A stretch of DNA of 44,348 bases from Thermoplasmata archaeon. GTDB taxonomy: Archaea; Thermoplasmatota; Thermoplasmata; Thermoplasmatales; Thermoplasmataceae. Under the pieces are notes generated by a model. The model worked only from the letters and a program-made list of their open reading frames with translations. It was not told the DNA's origin and made no database searches. Both the position numbers and the translations under genes were made by a program. Location: the NCBI GenBank assembly GCA_021797735.1, contig JAJZZE010000018.1, forward strand, positions 1 through 44,348, in the 5' to 3' direction. Numbering within the stretch: position 1 is the stretch's first letter; each line of letters begins with the position of its first letter. Positions 35,972 through 44,268 of the stretch are shown piece by piece.

Positions 35972-36445
35972 ATGAGATGCTTTCTTGGTTCTCCGTTAAA
36001 TATAGATGAAAATATTTATAATTCCATAAATTATGACGGTAAAAAAACGGATAGGGAATTGCTGCATATTACATATTATTTCCTCGGGGAAATTGATAAA
36101 TTATATTCAAACTATGTATGTTCAAAAATAAATTCACTGGATATAAAAAAATCTGAGATAACCGTAAATGGCATACATGGATTTCCTAATGATAGGCGTG
36201 CACGTATTTTATATTTTAGTATAGATAGCGAAGATGTAAATAATATTTATAAAAAATTAGTAGATGAAATTAATTTAAAAAAATATAATTTTATACCCCA
36301 CGTTACAATATACCGTTTCAAAAAATTCCATGAAGTTATAAAAAGTGATATTAAGTTCGATATAACAATAGATAGGGTATGTTTATATAATAGTATATTC
36401 AAAGAAAAAAGAATATACAATGAATTATGCTGTAAATATATGTGA
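35972..36445 (+). CDS. thpR: RNA 2',3'-cyclic phosphodiesterase (2'-5' ligase family)
   Basis: A 157-residue two-histidine phosphoesterase. Both HxTx motifs are present: ELLHITYYFLGEID and IPHVTIYRFKKF. It opens with MRCFLGSPLNIDE and has GIHGFPNDRRARILYFSID, as in archaeal ThpR proteins (shorter than bacterial, about 180). It acts on RNA 2',3'-cyclic phosphate ends or on 2'-5' linkages. Its role may complement RtcB, which uses cyclic-phosphate ends, though the genes are 25 kb apart. Own TATA element before the start. Confidence 0.93.
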   Translation: MRCFLGSPLNIDENIYNSINYDGKKTDRELLHITYYFLGEIDKLYSNYVCSKINSLDIKKSEITVNGIHGFPNDRRARILYFSIDSEDVNNIYKKLVDEINLKKYNFIPHVTIYRFKKFHEVIKSDIKFDITIDRVCLYNSIFKEKRIYNELCCKYM

Positions 36446-36462
36446 ATTACCCCCACAGCGGA

Positions 36463-36483
36463 CTATTTTTGTCTCAAAAATAG
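36463..36483. repeat. perfect 8-base inverted repeat, possible element end or terminator
   Basis: CTATTTTT and AAAAATAG flank GTCTC (36471-36475). It lies 18 bases after the thpR stop and about 65 bases from the end of the transposase remnant. Its core TGTCTCAAAAATA (36470-36482) resembles the reverse complement of TATTTTTTGGGACA at 39643-39656 and TTTTGTCCCAAAA at 109-121. Confidence 0.5.
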
Positions 36484-36547
36484 GCATATGCTTATAGAAC
36501 CCTAAAACATATAATCCGCACCTTAAATTATGCGCATGTGTGGTATT

Positions 36548-36730
36548 CTACTGGATCAGCATGCCCTTTAAATAAAGTTCTAAAGCCTGATATGGGCTAA
36601 ACATTGCCAGATCATGATAATGTCTGTTATATTCCTCTATTGCATCCTCTATATACATTTTCCCGAGTTTTCTATTAATGCTTATGCTTATCATCATGTA
36701 TATTAATATTGCAAATTTGTTCCAATATAT
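36548..36730 (-). pseudogene. C-terminal remnant of a DDE transposase
   Basis: A short reverse-strand frame of about 60 codons, ending at 36548, reads ...INRKLGKMYIEDAIEEYNRH, YHDLAMFSPYQALELY and KGMLIQ. This is the end pattern of integrase-core (IS3/IS481-like) transposases, which finish with a final helix carrying an EYNxxxxH and PYxAL motif. The catalytic part is absent: the frame closes at an upstream TGA near 36731. It sits between thpR and cooS and indicates past insertion. Confidence 0.55.
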
Positions 36731-36749
36731 TCATGCTAATAATAAGTTT

Positions 36750-36760
36750 GATATATATTT
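36750..36760 (+). promoter_or_regulatory. TATA box of cooS
   Basis: GATATATATTT is centred about 22-25 bases before the ATG at 36776, giving a leaderless message. No repeated operator-like motif is visible around it. Confidence 0.5.
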
Positions 36761-36775
36761 TAAGATTAATTAAGT

Positions 36776-38734
36776 ATGCAAAAAGAAAGCGAACAAAAAA
36801 TTGATTTAAAACTGGGGAAATTCGGATCATCAATGGCCACAAAACCGTCTATTGATCTGATTCATAAAATTATGGATGATACAGGCACATCCTCCTTTGA
36901 AAGGTTGTCAAAACAGGATCCTTCATGCTGGTTCGGTGAGTGGGGTGTTTGCTGCAGAATATGTTATATGGGCCCCTGCAGGATTACCAGTGCAAGATTT
37001 AACAGGGGCGCTTCAAGGGGTGTCTGTGGGGCCACAGCCGATACCATAGTTGCAAGGAATCTGCTCCGTGAGACAGTTGGTGGAACTGCATCGCATGCAG
37101 AACATGCATTTGAAATAGCAGAGACATTGAAACTTGTAGCCACTGATAAGATAAAGGGTTATGAGATAAAGGATAAGACTAAGTTATTAAGTGTTGCAAC
37201 AAATCTGGGAATTGAAGTTGAGGGAAAGACAGATAAGCAAATAGCAAATGAAATAGCAGATGTAACAATTGCTGATTTCAGTAAAGCTGACCATGAGCCC
37301 ATGGTCTGGGTAAAAGGATACGCTCCCTCATCAAGCTATCTTCACTGGAAGAATCTAAACATTATTCCATCCAATTCGTGGTCATTTATAATGAATGCCC
37401 TTCATAGAACCAGCATGGGAAATGATGCGGAGGTAAGTAATATTCTTCTTGCAGATCTTAGAATGGGAATTCTTGATGGGTATTCAGGTCTTACCCCAAG
37501 TACAGAGTTATCCGATATTCTATTTGGAACCCCTGAAGTTGTAAATTCAACTGCAAATATTGGAGTTTTGAAGGAAGATTATGTTAATCTGGCCATACAC
37601 GGGCATAATCCACTGGTGGCTGAGAAGGTTGTTGAATGGGCAGAACGCCTTGATGATGAGGCAAAGAAACTGGGCGCGAAGGGAATTAACCTTGTTGGTG
37701 TATGCTGCAGTGGAAATGAGGTTCTAATGCGACACGGTGTACCCATGGCAGCCAACGAAATGCAGGCAGAACTTGCAATTGCAACAGGGGCACTTGATGC
37801 AATGGTTGTGGACTTCCAGTGTATATGGCCAGTTCTTGGTGAGGTTGCGTCATGCTATCATACAAAGCTTATTACAACAATTCCATATGTCAAGATCCCT
37901 GGAGCACTGCATATAGAGTATTCGCCGGAACGTGCTGATGAGGTGGCGGAACAGATTGTAAGGGAGGCCCTTAAAGCTTACGTAAAACGTGACCCATCCC
38001 GTGTACTGTTATCTAAACAGGTTGAACCGGTTGTTGGTGGATTTTCAGTGGAGGCTATAACCAAACTGCTTGCCAAGGTAAATAGTGAGGACCCACTGAA
38101 ACCATTAATTGATAAAATCGTAAAAGGTGACATATACGGTGTAGTTGGCATTGTGGGTTGCCCAAATCCAAAACTACGCAGGGAACTTTACACCGAGAGG
38201 CTAATTAGAGAACTTTTCAAGAATAATATACTGGTTCTGGTTACCGGGTGTATTGCACATATATCAGCTCAGGAAGGTTTCATGAACCCTGCAAGGATAG
38301 ATGAATTTGAGATGGGTGATGGATTAAGGGAAACACTAAAAGAACTTGGTGGCGTTGCCGGTATGAGTTCCCTTCCCCCAACCCTTCATATGGGTTCCTG
38401 TGTGGATAATTCAAGAATAGGGGTTCTGGTAAAGAATATTTCAGAAAAACTGAATGTTGATGTTTCTGCCCTGCCTGTAGTTGCATCGGCTCCAGAGCTT
38501 ATTGCAGAAAAGGCCGTGGCTATTGGAACATGGGCGCTATCCCTAGGACTTCCACTTCATACTGCTCCAGAACTACATATAGAGGGTGGAAAACAGGTTA
38601 AGGAGATTCTCTCAGAAAGCCTGAAGGGTCTTACCGGAGCTGAGACTTTTAGTGAGATGGACCCGGAAAAGGCGGCTAAAGAAATGGTAGAGATAATAAA
38701 GGAAAAAAGAAAAGCCCTCGGGCTTCCTATATAA
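36776..38734 (+). CDS. cooS: Ni-Fe carbon monoxide dehydrogenase catalytic subunit
   Basis: A 652-residue CooS that oxidises CO to CO2 (or the reverse) at a Ni-4Fe-5S C-cluster. All metal ligands can be matched to Carboxydothermus CODH-II: D-cluster Cys51 and Cys59; B-cluster Cys60, Cys63, Cys68, Cys84; C-cluster His in HGHNP (275/277), Cys311 (GVCCSGNE), Cys349, Cys462 (GIVGCPNP), Cys492 (VTGC) and Cys542 (HMGSCVDNSR); catalytic Lys579 in EKAVAIG. The His-rich proton path after residue 105 is thinner (SHAEHAFE). Higher G+C and different codon use from the flanks suggest transfer. cooC follows at once; no cooF, hydrogenase or acetyl-CoA synthase gene is present. Confidence 0.96.
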   Translation: MQKESEQKIDLKLGKFGSSMATKPSIDLIHKIMDDTGTSSFERLSKQDPSCWFGEWGVCCRICYMGPCRITSARFNRGASRGVCGATADTIVARNLLRETVGGTASHAEHAFEIAETLKLVATDKIKGYEIKDKTKLLSVATNLGIEVEGKTDKQIANEIADVTIADFSKADHEPMVWVKGYAPSSSYLHWKNLNIIPSNSWSFIMNALHRTSMGNDAEVSNILLADLRMGILDGYSGLTPSTELSDILFGTPEVVNSTANIGVLKEDYVNLAIHGHNPLVAEKVVEWAERLDDEAKKLGAKGINLVGVCCSGNEVLMRHGVPMAANEMQAELAIATGALDAMVVDFQCIWPVLGEVASCYHTKLITTIPYVKIPGALHIEYSPERADEVAEQIVREALKAYVKRDPSRVLLSKQVEPVVGGFSVEAITKLLAKVNSEDPLKPLIDKIVKGDIYGVVGIVGCPNPKLRRELYTERLIRELFKNNILVLVTGCIAHISAQEGFMNPARIDEFEMGDGLRETLKELGGVAGMSSLPPTLHMGSCVDNSRIGVLVKNISEKLNVDVSALPVVASAPELIAEKAVAIGTWALSLGLPLHTAPELHIEGGKQVKEILSESLKGLTGAETFSEMDPEKAAKEMVEIIKEKRKALGLPI

Positions 38735-38740
38735 GGTGAT
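38735..38740 (+). promoter_or_regulatory. ribosome binding site of cooC
   Basis: GGTGAT starts at the base after the cooS TAA and ends four bases before the ATG at 38745. It sets the cooC start at 38745 and not at the GTG at 38736 inside the site. Confidence 0.7.
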
Positions 38741-38744
38741 AAAA

Positions 38745-39629
38745 ATGAGTTCAGAATTTATACTTTCTGGCGAGGAAGAAAGGGATAGCAGGGTCAAGGA
38801 TCTGGTAAGGGGAGCTGAATCAGCCGGTATTAACAATCCAGAAAACAGGATTGTAATTACTGGAAAGGGTGGAACTGGTAAGACTACCATAACTGCCATT
38901 CTCTCATATCTTATTGCAGAGAAACACAAAGTCCTGGATGTTGATGCTGATCCACAGATGAACCTGCCGTATGCTCTTGGACTTGACAGAAAAGTTGCAG
39001 CGAAAATCGTACCACTAAATGTTCAGGCAGATTATATAGAGGAGAAAACGGGTGCCAGGCCAGGATCTGGGTGGGGTGAATTTCTCTCACTTAATCCCGA
39101 TGTAAGCGACGTTGTAGAAAGATTTGGAATAGGTATCAACGATAAAATAAGCATACTTGTGATGGGAACATTACATAAATCGGGAATAGGATGTCTGTGC
39201 CCTGAGAACGACCTCTTAGAATCTGTGGTGAGACACATATCTATAAGAAATGATGAACGGATTCTTATGGATACTGAAGCTGGAGTGGAACATTTTGGAA
39301 GAGCCATAGCAAGAGGTTTTGGTCATGCAATAGTGGTCAGTGAGGTGTCTTTTAACTCTATACAGGTAGCATCAAGTGCGGTAACACTGGCATGGGATCT
39401 TGGAATAAAAAACATTCACCTTGTTTTTAACAGGGTTGCAGGCAATAAGGATGATATTGATAGCCTTATAGACGAAATCGATCCCAGCATACCATTTACA
39501 GTTGACCAGATTCCCTTTGATGAAAATCTAAGAACCGTGGATCCATCAGTAAAACCATTATTAACCAGCAACAGTAAAATGGTTCCTGCCGTTAGGAAAC
39601 TACTAAACAGGATTTATGAAAGTTCCTGA
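38745..39629 (+). CDS. cooC: CooC-type nickel-insertion ATPase for CO dehydrogenase
   Basis: A 294-residue MinD/ParA-family ATPase that helps insert Ni into the CODH C-cluster. The deviant Walker A is TGKGGTGKTT (39-47), DVDADPQMNLPYALG follows, and SGIGCLCPEND carries the CxC pair (Cys149, Cys151) by which CooC dimers bind metal. LMDTEAGVEHFGRAIARG is the switch 2 region. About 35 extra residues precede the P-loop compared with short CooC proteins. It overlaps nothing but follows cooS by 10 bases and shares its base composition, so the pair behaves as one transferred unit. Confidence 0.93.
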   Translation: MSSEFILSGEEERDSRVKDLVRGAESAGINNPENRIVITGKGGTGKTTITAILSYLIAEKHKVLDVDADPQMNLPYALGLDRKVAAKIVPLNVQADYIEEKTGARPGSGWGEFLSLNPDVSDVVERFGIGINDKISILVMGTLHKSGIGCLCPENDLLESVVRHISIRNDERILMDTEAGVEHFGRAIARGFGHAIVVSEVSFNSIQVASSAVTLAWDLGIKNIHLVFNRVAGNKDDIDSLIDEIDPSIPFTVDQIPFDENLRTVDPSVKPLLTSNSKMVPAVRKLLNRIYESS

Positions 39630-39962
39630 TATAAAATAACCGTATTTTTTGGGACATCTATAAGTACCGAAAAATTATTCTATTTTTCTTATATTTGCAG
39701 TGGTGATCTACTGGAATTTTTAGTGTTATGCGTGTATCAGGATAGATGTAATGCCACTGATTTATAAATATTTCCGATCGCTTTCGTTTATTATCCTGCT
39801 AAACAGGATTTCCCGCATGCCAAATTAAAACATAAAAACATATAGTAACTAAATTACTATATAATGTAACACAGAATATGTTGCAACGAATAGGTTATAT
39901 ACATTTTAAACATAACATTATATGATAATGGAAGTTATCATGAAATAATTAATAAAAGTAAC
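39630..39962. other. non-coding stretch after cooC with repeat debris
   Basis: About 330 bases without a credible gene. TATTTTTTGGGACA (39643-39656) resembles the inverted sequence at 36470. CTAAACAGGATTT at 39799-39811 repeats bases 39603-39615 within the end of cooC. ATCCTG (39793-39798) and CAGGAT (39804-39809) form a small hairpin around it. The region is richer in G+C at its start than at its end. It looks like an insertion scar; the last 60 bases are AT-rich and likely hold the dnaG promoter (GTTATATACA near 39894). Confidence 0.4.
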
Positions 39963-39968
39963 GGTGAT
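39963..39968 (+). promoter_or_regulatory. ribosome binding site of dnaG
   Basis: GGTGAT lies four bases before the ATG at 39973 and overlaps an upstream in-frame GTG, favouring 39973 as start. Confidence 0.6.
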
Positions 39969-39972
39969 AATG

Positions 39973-41289
39973 ATGAATGTCGATCCAAATATAACAAAAT
40001 ATCTTATCAAAGCCAAAATAATCACCGATGGTGTCGTGGAAAAACCCGATATTGTAGGTGCCATATTTGGCCAGACCGAGGGCTTACTTGGTGATGAATT
40101 AGATTTAAGGGATTTACAGAAAAGTGGTAAAATAGGTAGGATAGAGGTAGAAATTGATACAAAGAAAGGTAGGACAGATGGTTTTGCCCTGATACCTTCC
40201 GGGCTTGATCAGGTAGAAAGCTCTATACTTGCTGCTGCACTTGAAACAATAGATAGAATAGGACCATGCAAGGCTAAGGTTGAGATAGAGAACATAGAGG
40301 ATGTAAGAGTAAATAAGAGGGATAAAGTAATACAGAGGGCGGAAGAATTATATAAAAACATGGGGAATAATGGAAAAAGCCTCAGTGAAAGTATAATACA
40401 GTCTGTGAGAGAAGATGTGGAGAAAAAGGAGATAATATCATACGGTGAGGACCATTTACCCGCAGGGCCTATGGTAAGCACGTCGGATTCAATAATAGTT
40501 GTTGAGGGAAGAAATGATATTTTGAATTTACTGAAATACGGAATAAAAAATACCATAGCAGTTCAGGGAACAAGCGTACCCAAAGCAGTAAAAGACTTAT
40601 CAAAATCAAGGACTGTAACCTTATTTGTTGATGGAGACCACGGTGGAGAACTGATAATAAAGGAAATGCTGCAGGTTGCGGATGTTGATTTTATAGCAAG
40701 AGCCCCTCCAGGAACAGAGGTTGAGGAACTTACATACAAACAGATAGTTAAAGCGCTGAAATATAAAACGCCTGTTGAGCAGTATTTAGAATCGCATGGA
40801 ATGATAGAAGAACTGAAAGAATTTTCTGAAAAAACCGCCAGTAGAAGCAGTGAAAACGTGAAAATCGAAAATACGAAAAAAAATGATAACAGTGAGGGCA
40901 GAAATATCGAGGATAAAAAAAATGTTAGAAACAATGAAAAAAAGGAAATAGTTAATAAAAATGAAGCACAGGTATCAACCATTGAGGAGTTGAAGGATAC
41001 AAATGACCCGAGATTCATAAGAAACAAATTAAATGAACTGTATGAAACCAAGACCATGGAGATATATGATGAAAATTCCAATCCTATAGTCAGATACCCC
41101 ATTTCTGATGCAGCTGAATTAATGCAGAACATTAAAAACGGAGTGGTAATAATAACTGGTGGTGTTATATCCCAGAGATTTATAGATATATCATACAGCA
41201 TGGGAATAAAAAGCATATACGGCATGAAAATGGGCCATATAACAAAAAAACCTGATGATATAAGGGTGGTTACATGGGAACATATATAA
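39973..41289 (+). CDS. dnaG: archaeal DnaG-type primase / exosome-associated Toprim protein
   Basis: A 438-residue archaeal DnaG. The N-terminal domain includes DPNITKYLIKAKI and GAIFGQTEGLLGDELDLRDL. The Toprim domain carries IIVVEGRNDILNLL (Glu) and VTLFVDGDHGGELI (D-x-D). A linker rich in Lys, Asn and Glu (about residues 275-330) precedes a C-terminal domain (RFIRNKLNELYETKTMEIYD ... MKMGHITKKPDDIRVV). Archaeal DnaG binds the RNA exosome and can synthesise RNA primers. The AAA+ gene overlaps its last 16 bases, which implies coupled translation. Confidence 0.94.
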   Translation: MNVDPNITKYLIKAKIITDGVVEKPDIVGAIFGQTEGLLGDELDLRDLQKSGKIGRIEVEIDTKKGRTDGFALIPSGLDQVESSILAAALETIDRIGPCKAKVEIENIEDVRVNKRDKVIQRAEELYKNMGNNGKSLSESIIQSVREDVEKKEIISYGEDHLPAGPMVSTSDSIIVVEGRNDILNLLKYGIKNTIAVQGTSVPKAVKDLSKSRTVTLFVDGDHGGELIIKEMLQVADVDFIARAPPGTEVEELTYKQIVKALKYKTPVEQYLESHGMIEELKEFSEKTASRSSENVKIENTKKNDNSEGRNIEDKKNVRNNEKKEIVNKNEAQVSTIEELKDTNDPRFIRNKLNELYETKTMEIYDENSNPIVRYPISDAAELMQNIKNGVVIITGGVISQRFIDISYSMGIKSIYGMKMGHITKKPDDIRVVTWEHI

Positions 41290-42755
41290 ATGTGGATAGA
41301 TACCCAGATACATCATATATTAAAATACCAACAAATCCACTTGACAGGGTTATAGGCCAGAATGAAGCCGTAAGATTAGCACTTATTGCATCCAGGCAGA
41401 GAAGGAATTTATTACTTGTGGGTCCTCCGGGAGTTGGAAAATCCATGATTGCACAGGCAATGTCGTTTTACATTGAGAGGCCAAAAGAGGAAATAAGGGT
41501 TGTACACAATCCCTCCTATCCAGAAAGGCCGTTTATCGAGGTAAAAACACTGGATGAAATAGAAAAAGAGAAGCATGAAATGAATTCAATAGAGGGTGAA
41601 ATAATAGATGCAAAGGATGCACCGCAGAATGTTGCCGAGCGTCTTGGTTATAGATGCCAGCACTGTGGATTCTATTCACCACCCACGGATAATATATGCC
41701 CTAACTGTAACAACAGCAAGATTGTTAATAATGGTCAGGGACCATTCAACGATGTTTTTAACGTAATAGGGGTTACCTTTGGAATAAACAACAATAATGA
41801 TAGGGTAACACAGACAAGAAAAATTGGTGACAGGGAAGAAATAGTTGTGTATGAAAAATATGGGGATAAAATAAGAGTTTTAGATGAAAGGACACTTGAA
41901 AGAAGAAGAAAACTTGAAAAGAAGAGTCCAAGTAAAATAATAGTACCCATCGATAGAAATCCGTTTGTTCTTGCAACAGGGGCCAGTGAAACAGAGCTTC
42001 TCGGCGATGTAAGGCATGATCCATATGGTGGTCATCCACAGTTAGGTACATTACCGTATGAAAGGGTTGTCTCCGGATCAATACATATGGCACATGAAGG
42101 CGTGTTATTCATAGATGAAATAACACATTTAGGCAATTTACAGAGATTTATATTAACTGCAATGCAGGAAAGAAAATTTCCCATAGTTGGAAGAAATCCA
42201 CAGAGCGCAGGTGCAAGCGTTAAAATTGATGATGTACCTACAGATTTTATTCTGGTAGCCGCATGCAATATAGAGGATTTACAGTACATACTGAGCCCAT
42301 TAAGATCGAGAATAGTTGGTAACGGTTATGAAATTTTAATGGAAGATTCAATGCCTGACAACAGGGAGAACAGATTAAAATATTTACAGTTTATAGCCCA
42401 GGAAATAAACATGGATGGTAAAATTCCACATATGACTATAGATTCAACAGACCTTATAGTAGAAGAAGGAAAACGGAAAGCAAGAGAAAATCATAAAAAT
42501 AATGCACTGACACTGAGATTAAGGGAATTAGGTGGCTTAATAAGGGCATCAGGTGATATGGCAGTTGAAAAAAATCATAAACTGATAGAAAAGGAAGATG
42601 TCAAGGAAGCGCTGGAATTATATGTACCTGTAGAGGAAAAAATAAAGAAGTATTACGGCAGCATGCATAATGCTCTGGGCGAAGAATCAACAGGATCACA
42701 GAAGGGAGAATACTATAACTACTACAATTATAATGACGACAGGTCATATAAATAA
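41274..42755 (+). CDS. Lon-like AAA+ ATPase with zinc ribbon and no protease domain
   Basis: A 493-residue AAA+ protein resembling the ATPase part of archaeal LonB. Walker A VGPPGVGKS (about 49-57), Walker B GVLFIDEITHLGN (from 276), sensor 1 FILVAACN, Arg finger region LSPLRSRIVGNG. Between the Walker motifs, where archaeal LonB has its membrane anchor, it has a C-x2-C-x10-C-x2-C zinc ribbon (Cys128, 131, 142, 145) and a basic, charged linker. The Ser-Lys peptidase domain is missing: the sequence ends in Tyr/Asn-rich YYNYYNYNDDRSYK. It overlaps dnaG by 16 bases. A chaperone-like or DNA/RNA-linked role is inferred. Confidence 0.85.
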   Translation: MGTYINVDRYPDTSYIKIPTNPLDRVIGQNEAVRLALIASRQRRNLLLVGPPGVGKSMIAQAMSFYIERPKEEIRVVHNPSYPERPFIEVKTLDEIEKEKHEMNSIEGEIIDAKDAPQNVAERLGYRCQHCGFYSPPTDNICPNCNNSKIVNNGQGPFNDVFNVIGVTFGINNNNDRVTQTRKIGDREEIVVYEKYGDKIRVLDERTLERRRKLEKKSPSKIIVPIDRNPFVLATGASETELLGDVRHDPYGGHPQLGTLPYERVVSGSIHMAHEGVLFIDEITHLGNLQRFILTAMQERKFPIVGRNPQSAGASVKIDDVPTDFILVAACNIEDLQYILSPLRSRIVGNGYEILMEDSMPDNRENRLKYLQFIAQEINMDGKIPHMTIDSTDLIVEEGKRKARENHKNNALTLRLRELGGLIRASGDMAVEKNHKLIEKEDVKEALELYVPVEEKIKKYYGSMHNALGEESTGSQKGEYYNYYNYNDDRSYK

Positions 42756-42758
42756 ATA

Positions 42759-42774
42759 TTTTTATTGTTTTTTT
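42759..42774 (+). terminator. T-rich termination tract after the dnaG operon
   Basis: Two T runs interrupted by ATTG follow the AAA+ stop within four bases, the common archaeal termination signal. The marC start lies about 35 bases further on, so readthrough is possible. Confidence 0.45.
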
Positions 42775-42809
42775 AAAAGTTAATATAATGGTTATTTATA
42801 CTGATTCAA

Positions 42810-43436
42810 ATGAGCCTTGTAATTTTATTTGTAACTGTTCTCGTAGCACTGTTCGCAATAATAAATCCAATAGGTGCAGTACCAATTCTGATATCATTAA
42901 CGGATGGTTACAGTTTAAAGGAAAGAAAGGACGTTATAAGAAAAAGTATATACATGGCTTCTGGTATGATTTTTGGATTTATGTTTCTTGGGGTTTACAT
43001 ATTTGATGTGCTTGGTATAAGCATATATGATTTTGAAATTGCCGGTGGTGCATTATTATTTAAGGTCGGTTTCGACATGCTTCAGGGAAAAACATCAAAT
43101 ACCAAAATCACTCCAGCAGAGCAACAGGATTCGGCTGAAAGGGAGGCCATTGCAATAGCACCCATAGGAACACCATTACTCGCCGGGCCTGGATCAATAA
43201 CAACGGCTATTATTTATTTTAACAATACAAGCATAACGGTTATATCCCGGCTTATAGTTGTTGCTGCCGTTATCGTTGTACTCATAATTTCATTTTTCCT
43301 ACTAAAGTATTCAATAAAAATATTTGCAAAACTTGGTAAAACTGGATCTATGGTAATATCAAGAATAATGGGATTATTACTTACCGCAATAGCTATTGAA
43401 CTTATAACTACCGGTATAATGAGAATATTTTTGTGA
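42810..43436 (+). CDS. MarC-family integral membrane protein
   Basis: A 208-residue protein with six hydrophobic helices in the MarC/UPF0056 layout. VALFAIINPIGAVPILISL begins the family signature, FEIAGGALLFKVGFDML follows, APIGTPLLAGPGSITTAI is the second hallmark, and a final helix pair has MGLLLTAIAIELITTGI. Transported substrate unknown; the family was once linked to antibiotic resistance but this is not supported. Start ATG at 42810. Confidence 0.92.
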   Translation: MSLVILFVTVLVALFAIINPIGAVPILISLTDGYSLKERKDVIRKSIYMASGMIFGFMFLGVYIFDVLGISIYDFEIAGGALLFKVGFDMLQGKTSNTKITPAEQQDSAEREAIAIAPIGTPLLAGPGSITTAIIYFNNTSITVISRLIVVAAVIVVLIISFFLLKYSIKIFAKLGKTGSMVISRIMGLLLTAIAIELITTGIMRIFL

Positions 43437-43494
43437 TATAATTATGTGGTTCAATAAATTTATTATCACCCGCTGTTTATATCTATGCCACGGG

Positions 43495-44169
43495 CTATTT
43501 CTCAGACTTTCTATTCCCGGGCACTGTAAATATTTTAAATATGCTATTATAATCTTCCATGGATAACTGTCCAGGGGCTGTATTTTTAATATATCTTGCA
43601 TATAATATATCTGAGACAAGGCCACCTGAAACAACTCTTAAAAAGCTATTATTTTCACCCATTGGAACGAATGCCATATTTATTTTATGGATGGATTTAA
43701 ATTTATATACTTCATTTAAATCGCTGATAAATTTCTCATTGCTGGTATATGTCAGGGCGACCTTATATATATCAGGCTTTATTTCAGTAATTCTATTAAG
43801 AATTTTTATAACATTATCATCATTATTTCCGTGATATGATATCATTAACCTTGAGTTTTTAAAAATACTTCTATCATAATTAAATGAGTTTATATCTATA
43901 TCTATTACCGGTGCACTGTTTTTTACTGCAATGCTGTATATATTCATTAATTCATTATTATCATCTGACCTGAATGTGAATATATACAGTACATTATTTT
44001 CATTTAAGAAATTTAATATTTTTATTAAATTTTCCCCGCTTTTATCACTAAACAAATCATATCTGATTTCATACTTATTTTGAAATGATAAAATATTTTT
44101 ATCGAATGCATTTTTCATTTCGTTAAAATTCCTGAAATAAATGGATATGAATATATCTGGCATTTTCAT
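43495..44169 (-). CDS. aroD: 3-dehydroquinate dehydratase, type I
   Basis: A 224-residue Schiff-base enzyme of the shikimate pathway. YEIRYDLF carries the E-x-R-x-D substrate motif, IFTFRSDDNNE the next strand, MISYHG the catalytic His (where most have SxHDF), IYKVALTYTSNE the Schiff-base Lys, MAFVPMGENNSFLRVVSGG the Arg/phosphate-side region, and TAPGQLSMEDYNSIF the lid loop. Rather divergent and rich in Asn/Asp but with all key residues. It is separate from the DAHP synthase/Trp operon 30 kb away. A second ATG two codons in is possible. Confidence 0.9.
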   Translation of the reverse strand: MKMPDIFISIYFRNFNEMKNAFDKNILSFQNKYEIRYDLFSDKSGENLIKILNFLNENNVLYIFTFRSDDNNELMNIYSIAVKNSAPVIDIDINSFNYDRSIFKNSRLMISYHGNNDDNVIKILNRITEIKPDIYKVALTYTSNEKFISDLNEVYKFKSIHKINMAFVPMGENNSFLRVVSGGLVSDILYARYIKNTAPGQLSMEDYNSIFKIFTVPGNRKSEK

Positions 44170-44268
44170 ATAAGGTTATCATAATTTGATATTAAAAATA
44201 ATTCATTTATATGATCTATAATATAGTTTTAGACATAACTATTTATCCTTTAACTCCATATTATTTTT

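Noticed and set aside
39690-39760. Possible C/D box RNA after cooC (GTGATCT and CTGA with a six-base terminal pairing)
   Set aside because: Box C is not a match to RTGATGA and no C'/D' pair is visible.
39630-39767. A 46-codon open stretch in frame after the cooC stop
   Set aside because: It would need readthrough of TGA, has no resemblance to CooC proteins, and covers the putative element end at 39643.
40563-41225. A 220-codon minus-strand frame within dnaG
   Set aside because: Antisense shadow of a gene with intact Toprim motifs; Ser/Phe/Leu-rich composition typical of reversed coding DNA.
42788-43006. A 72-codon plus-strand frame overlapping the start of the MarC gene
   Set aside because: It is in another frame of a gene with clear MarC motifs and has no recognisable content.
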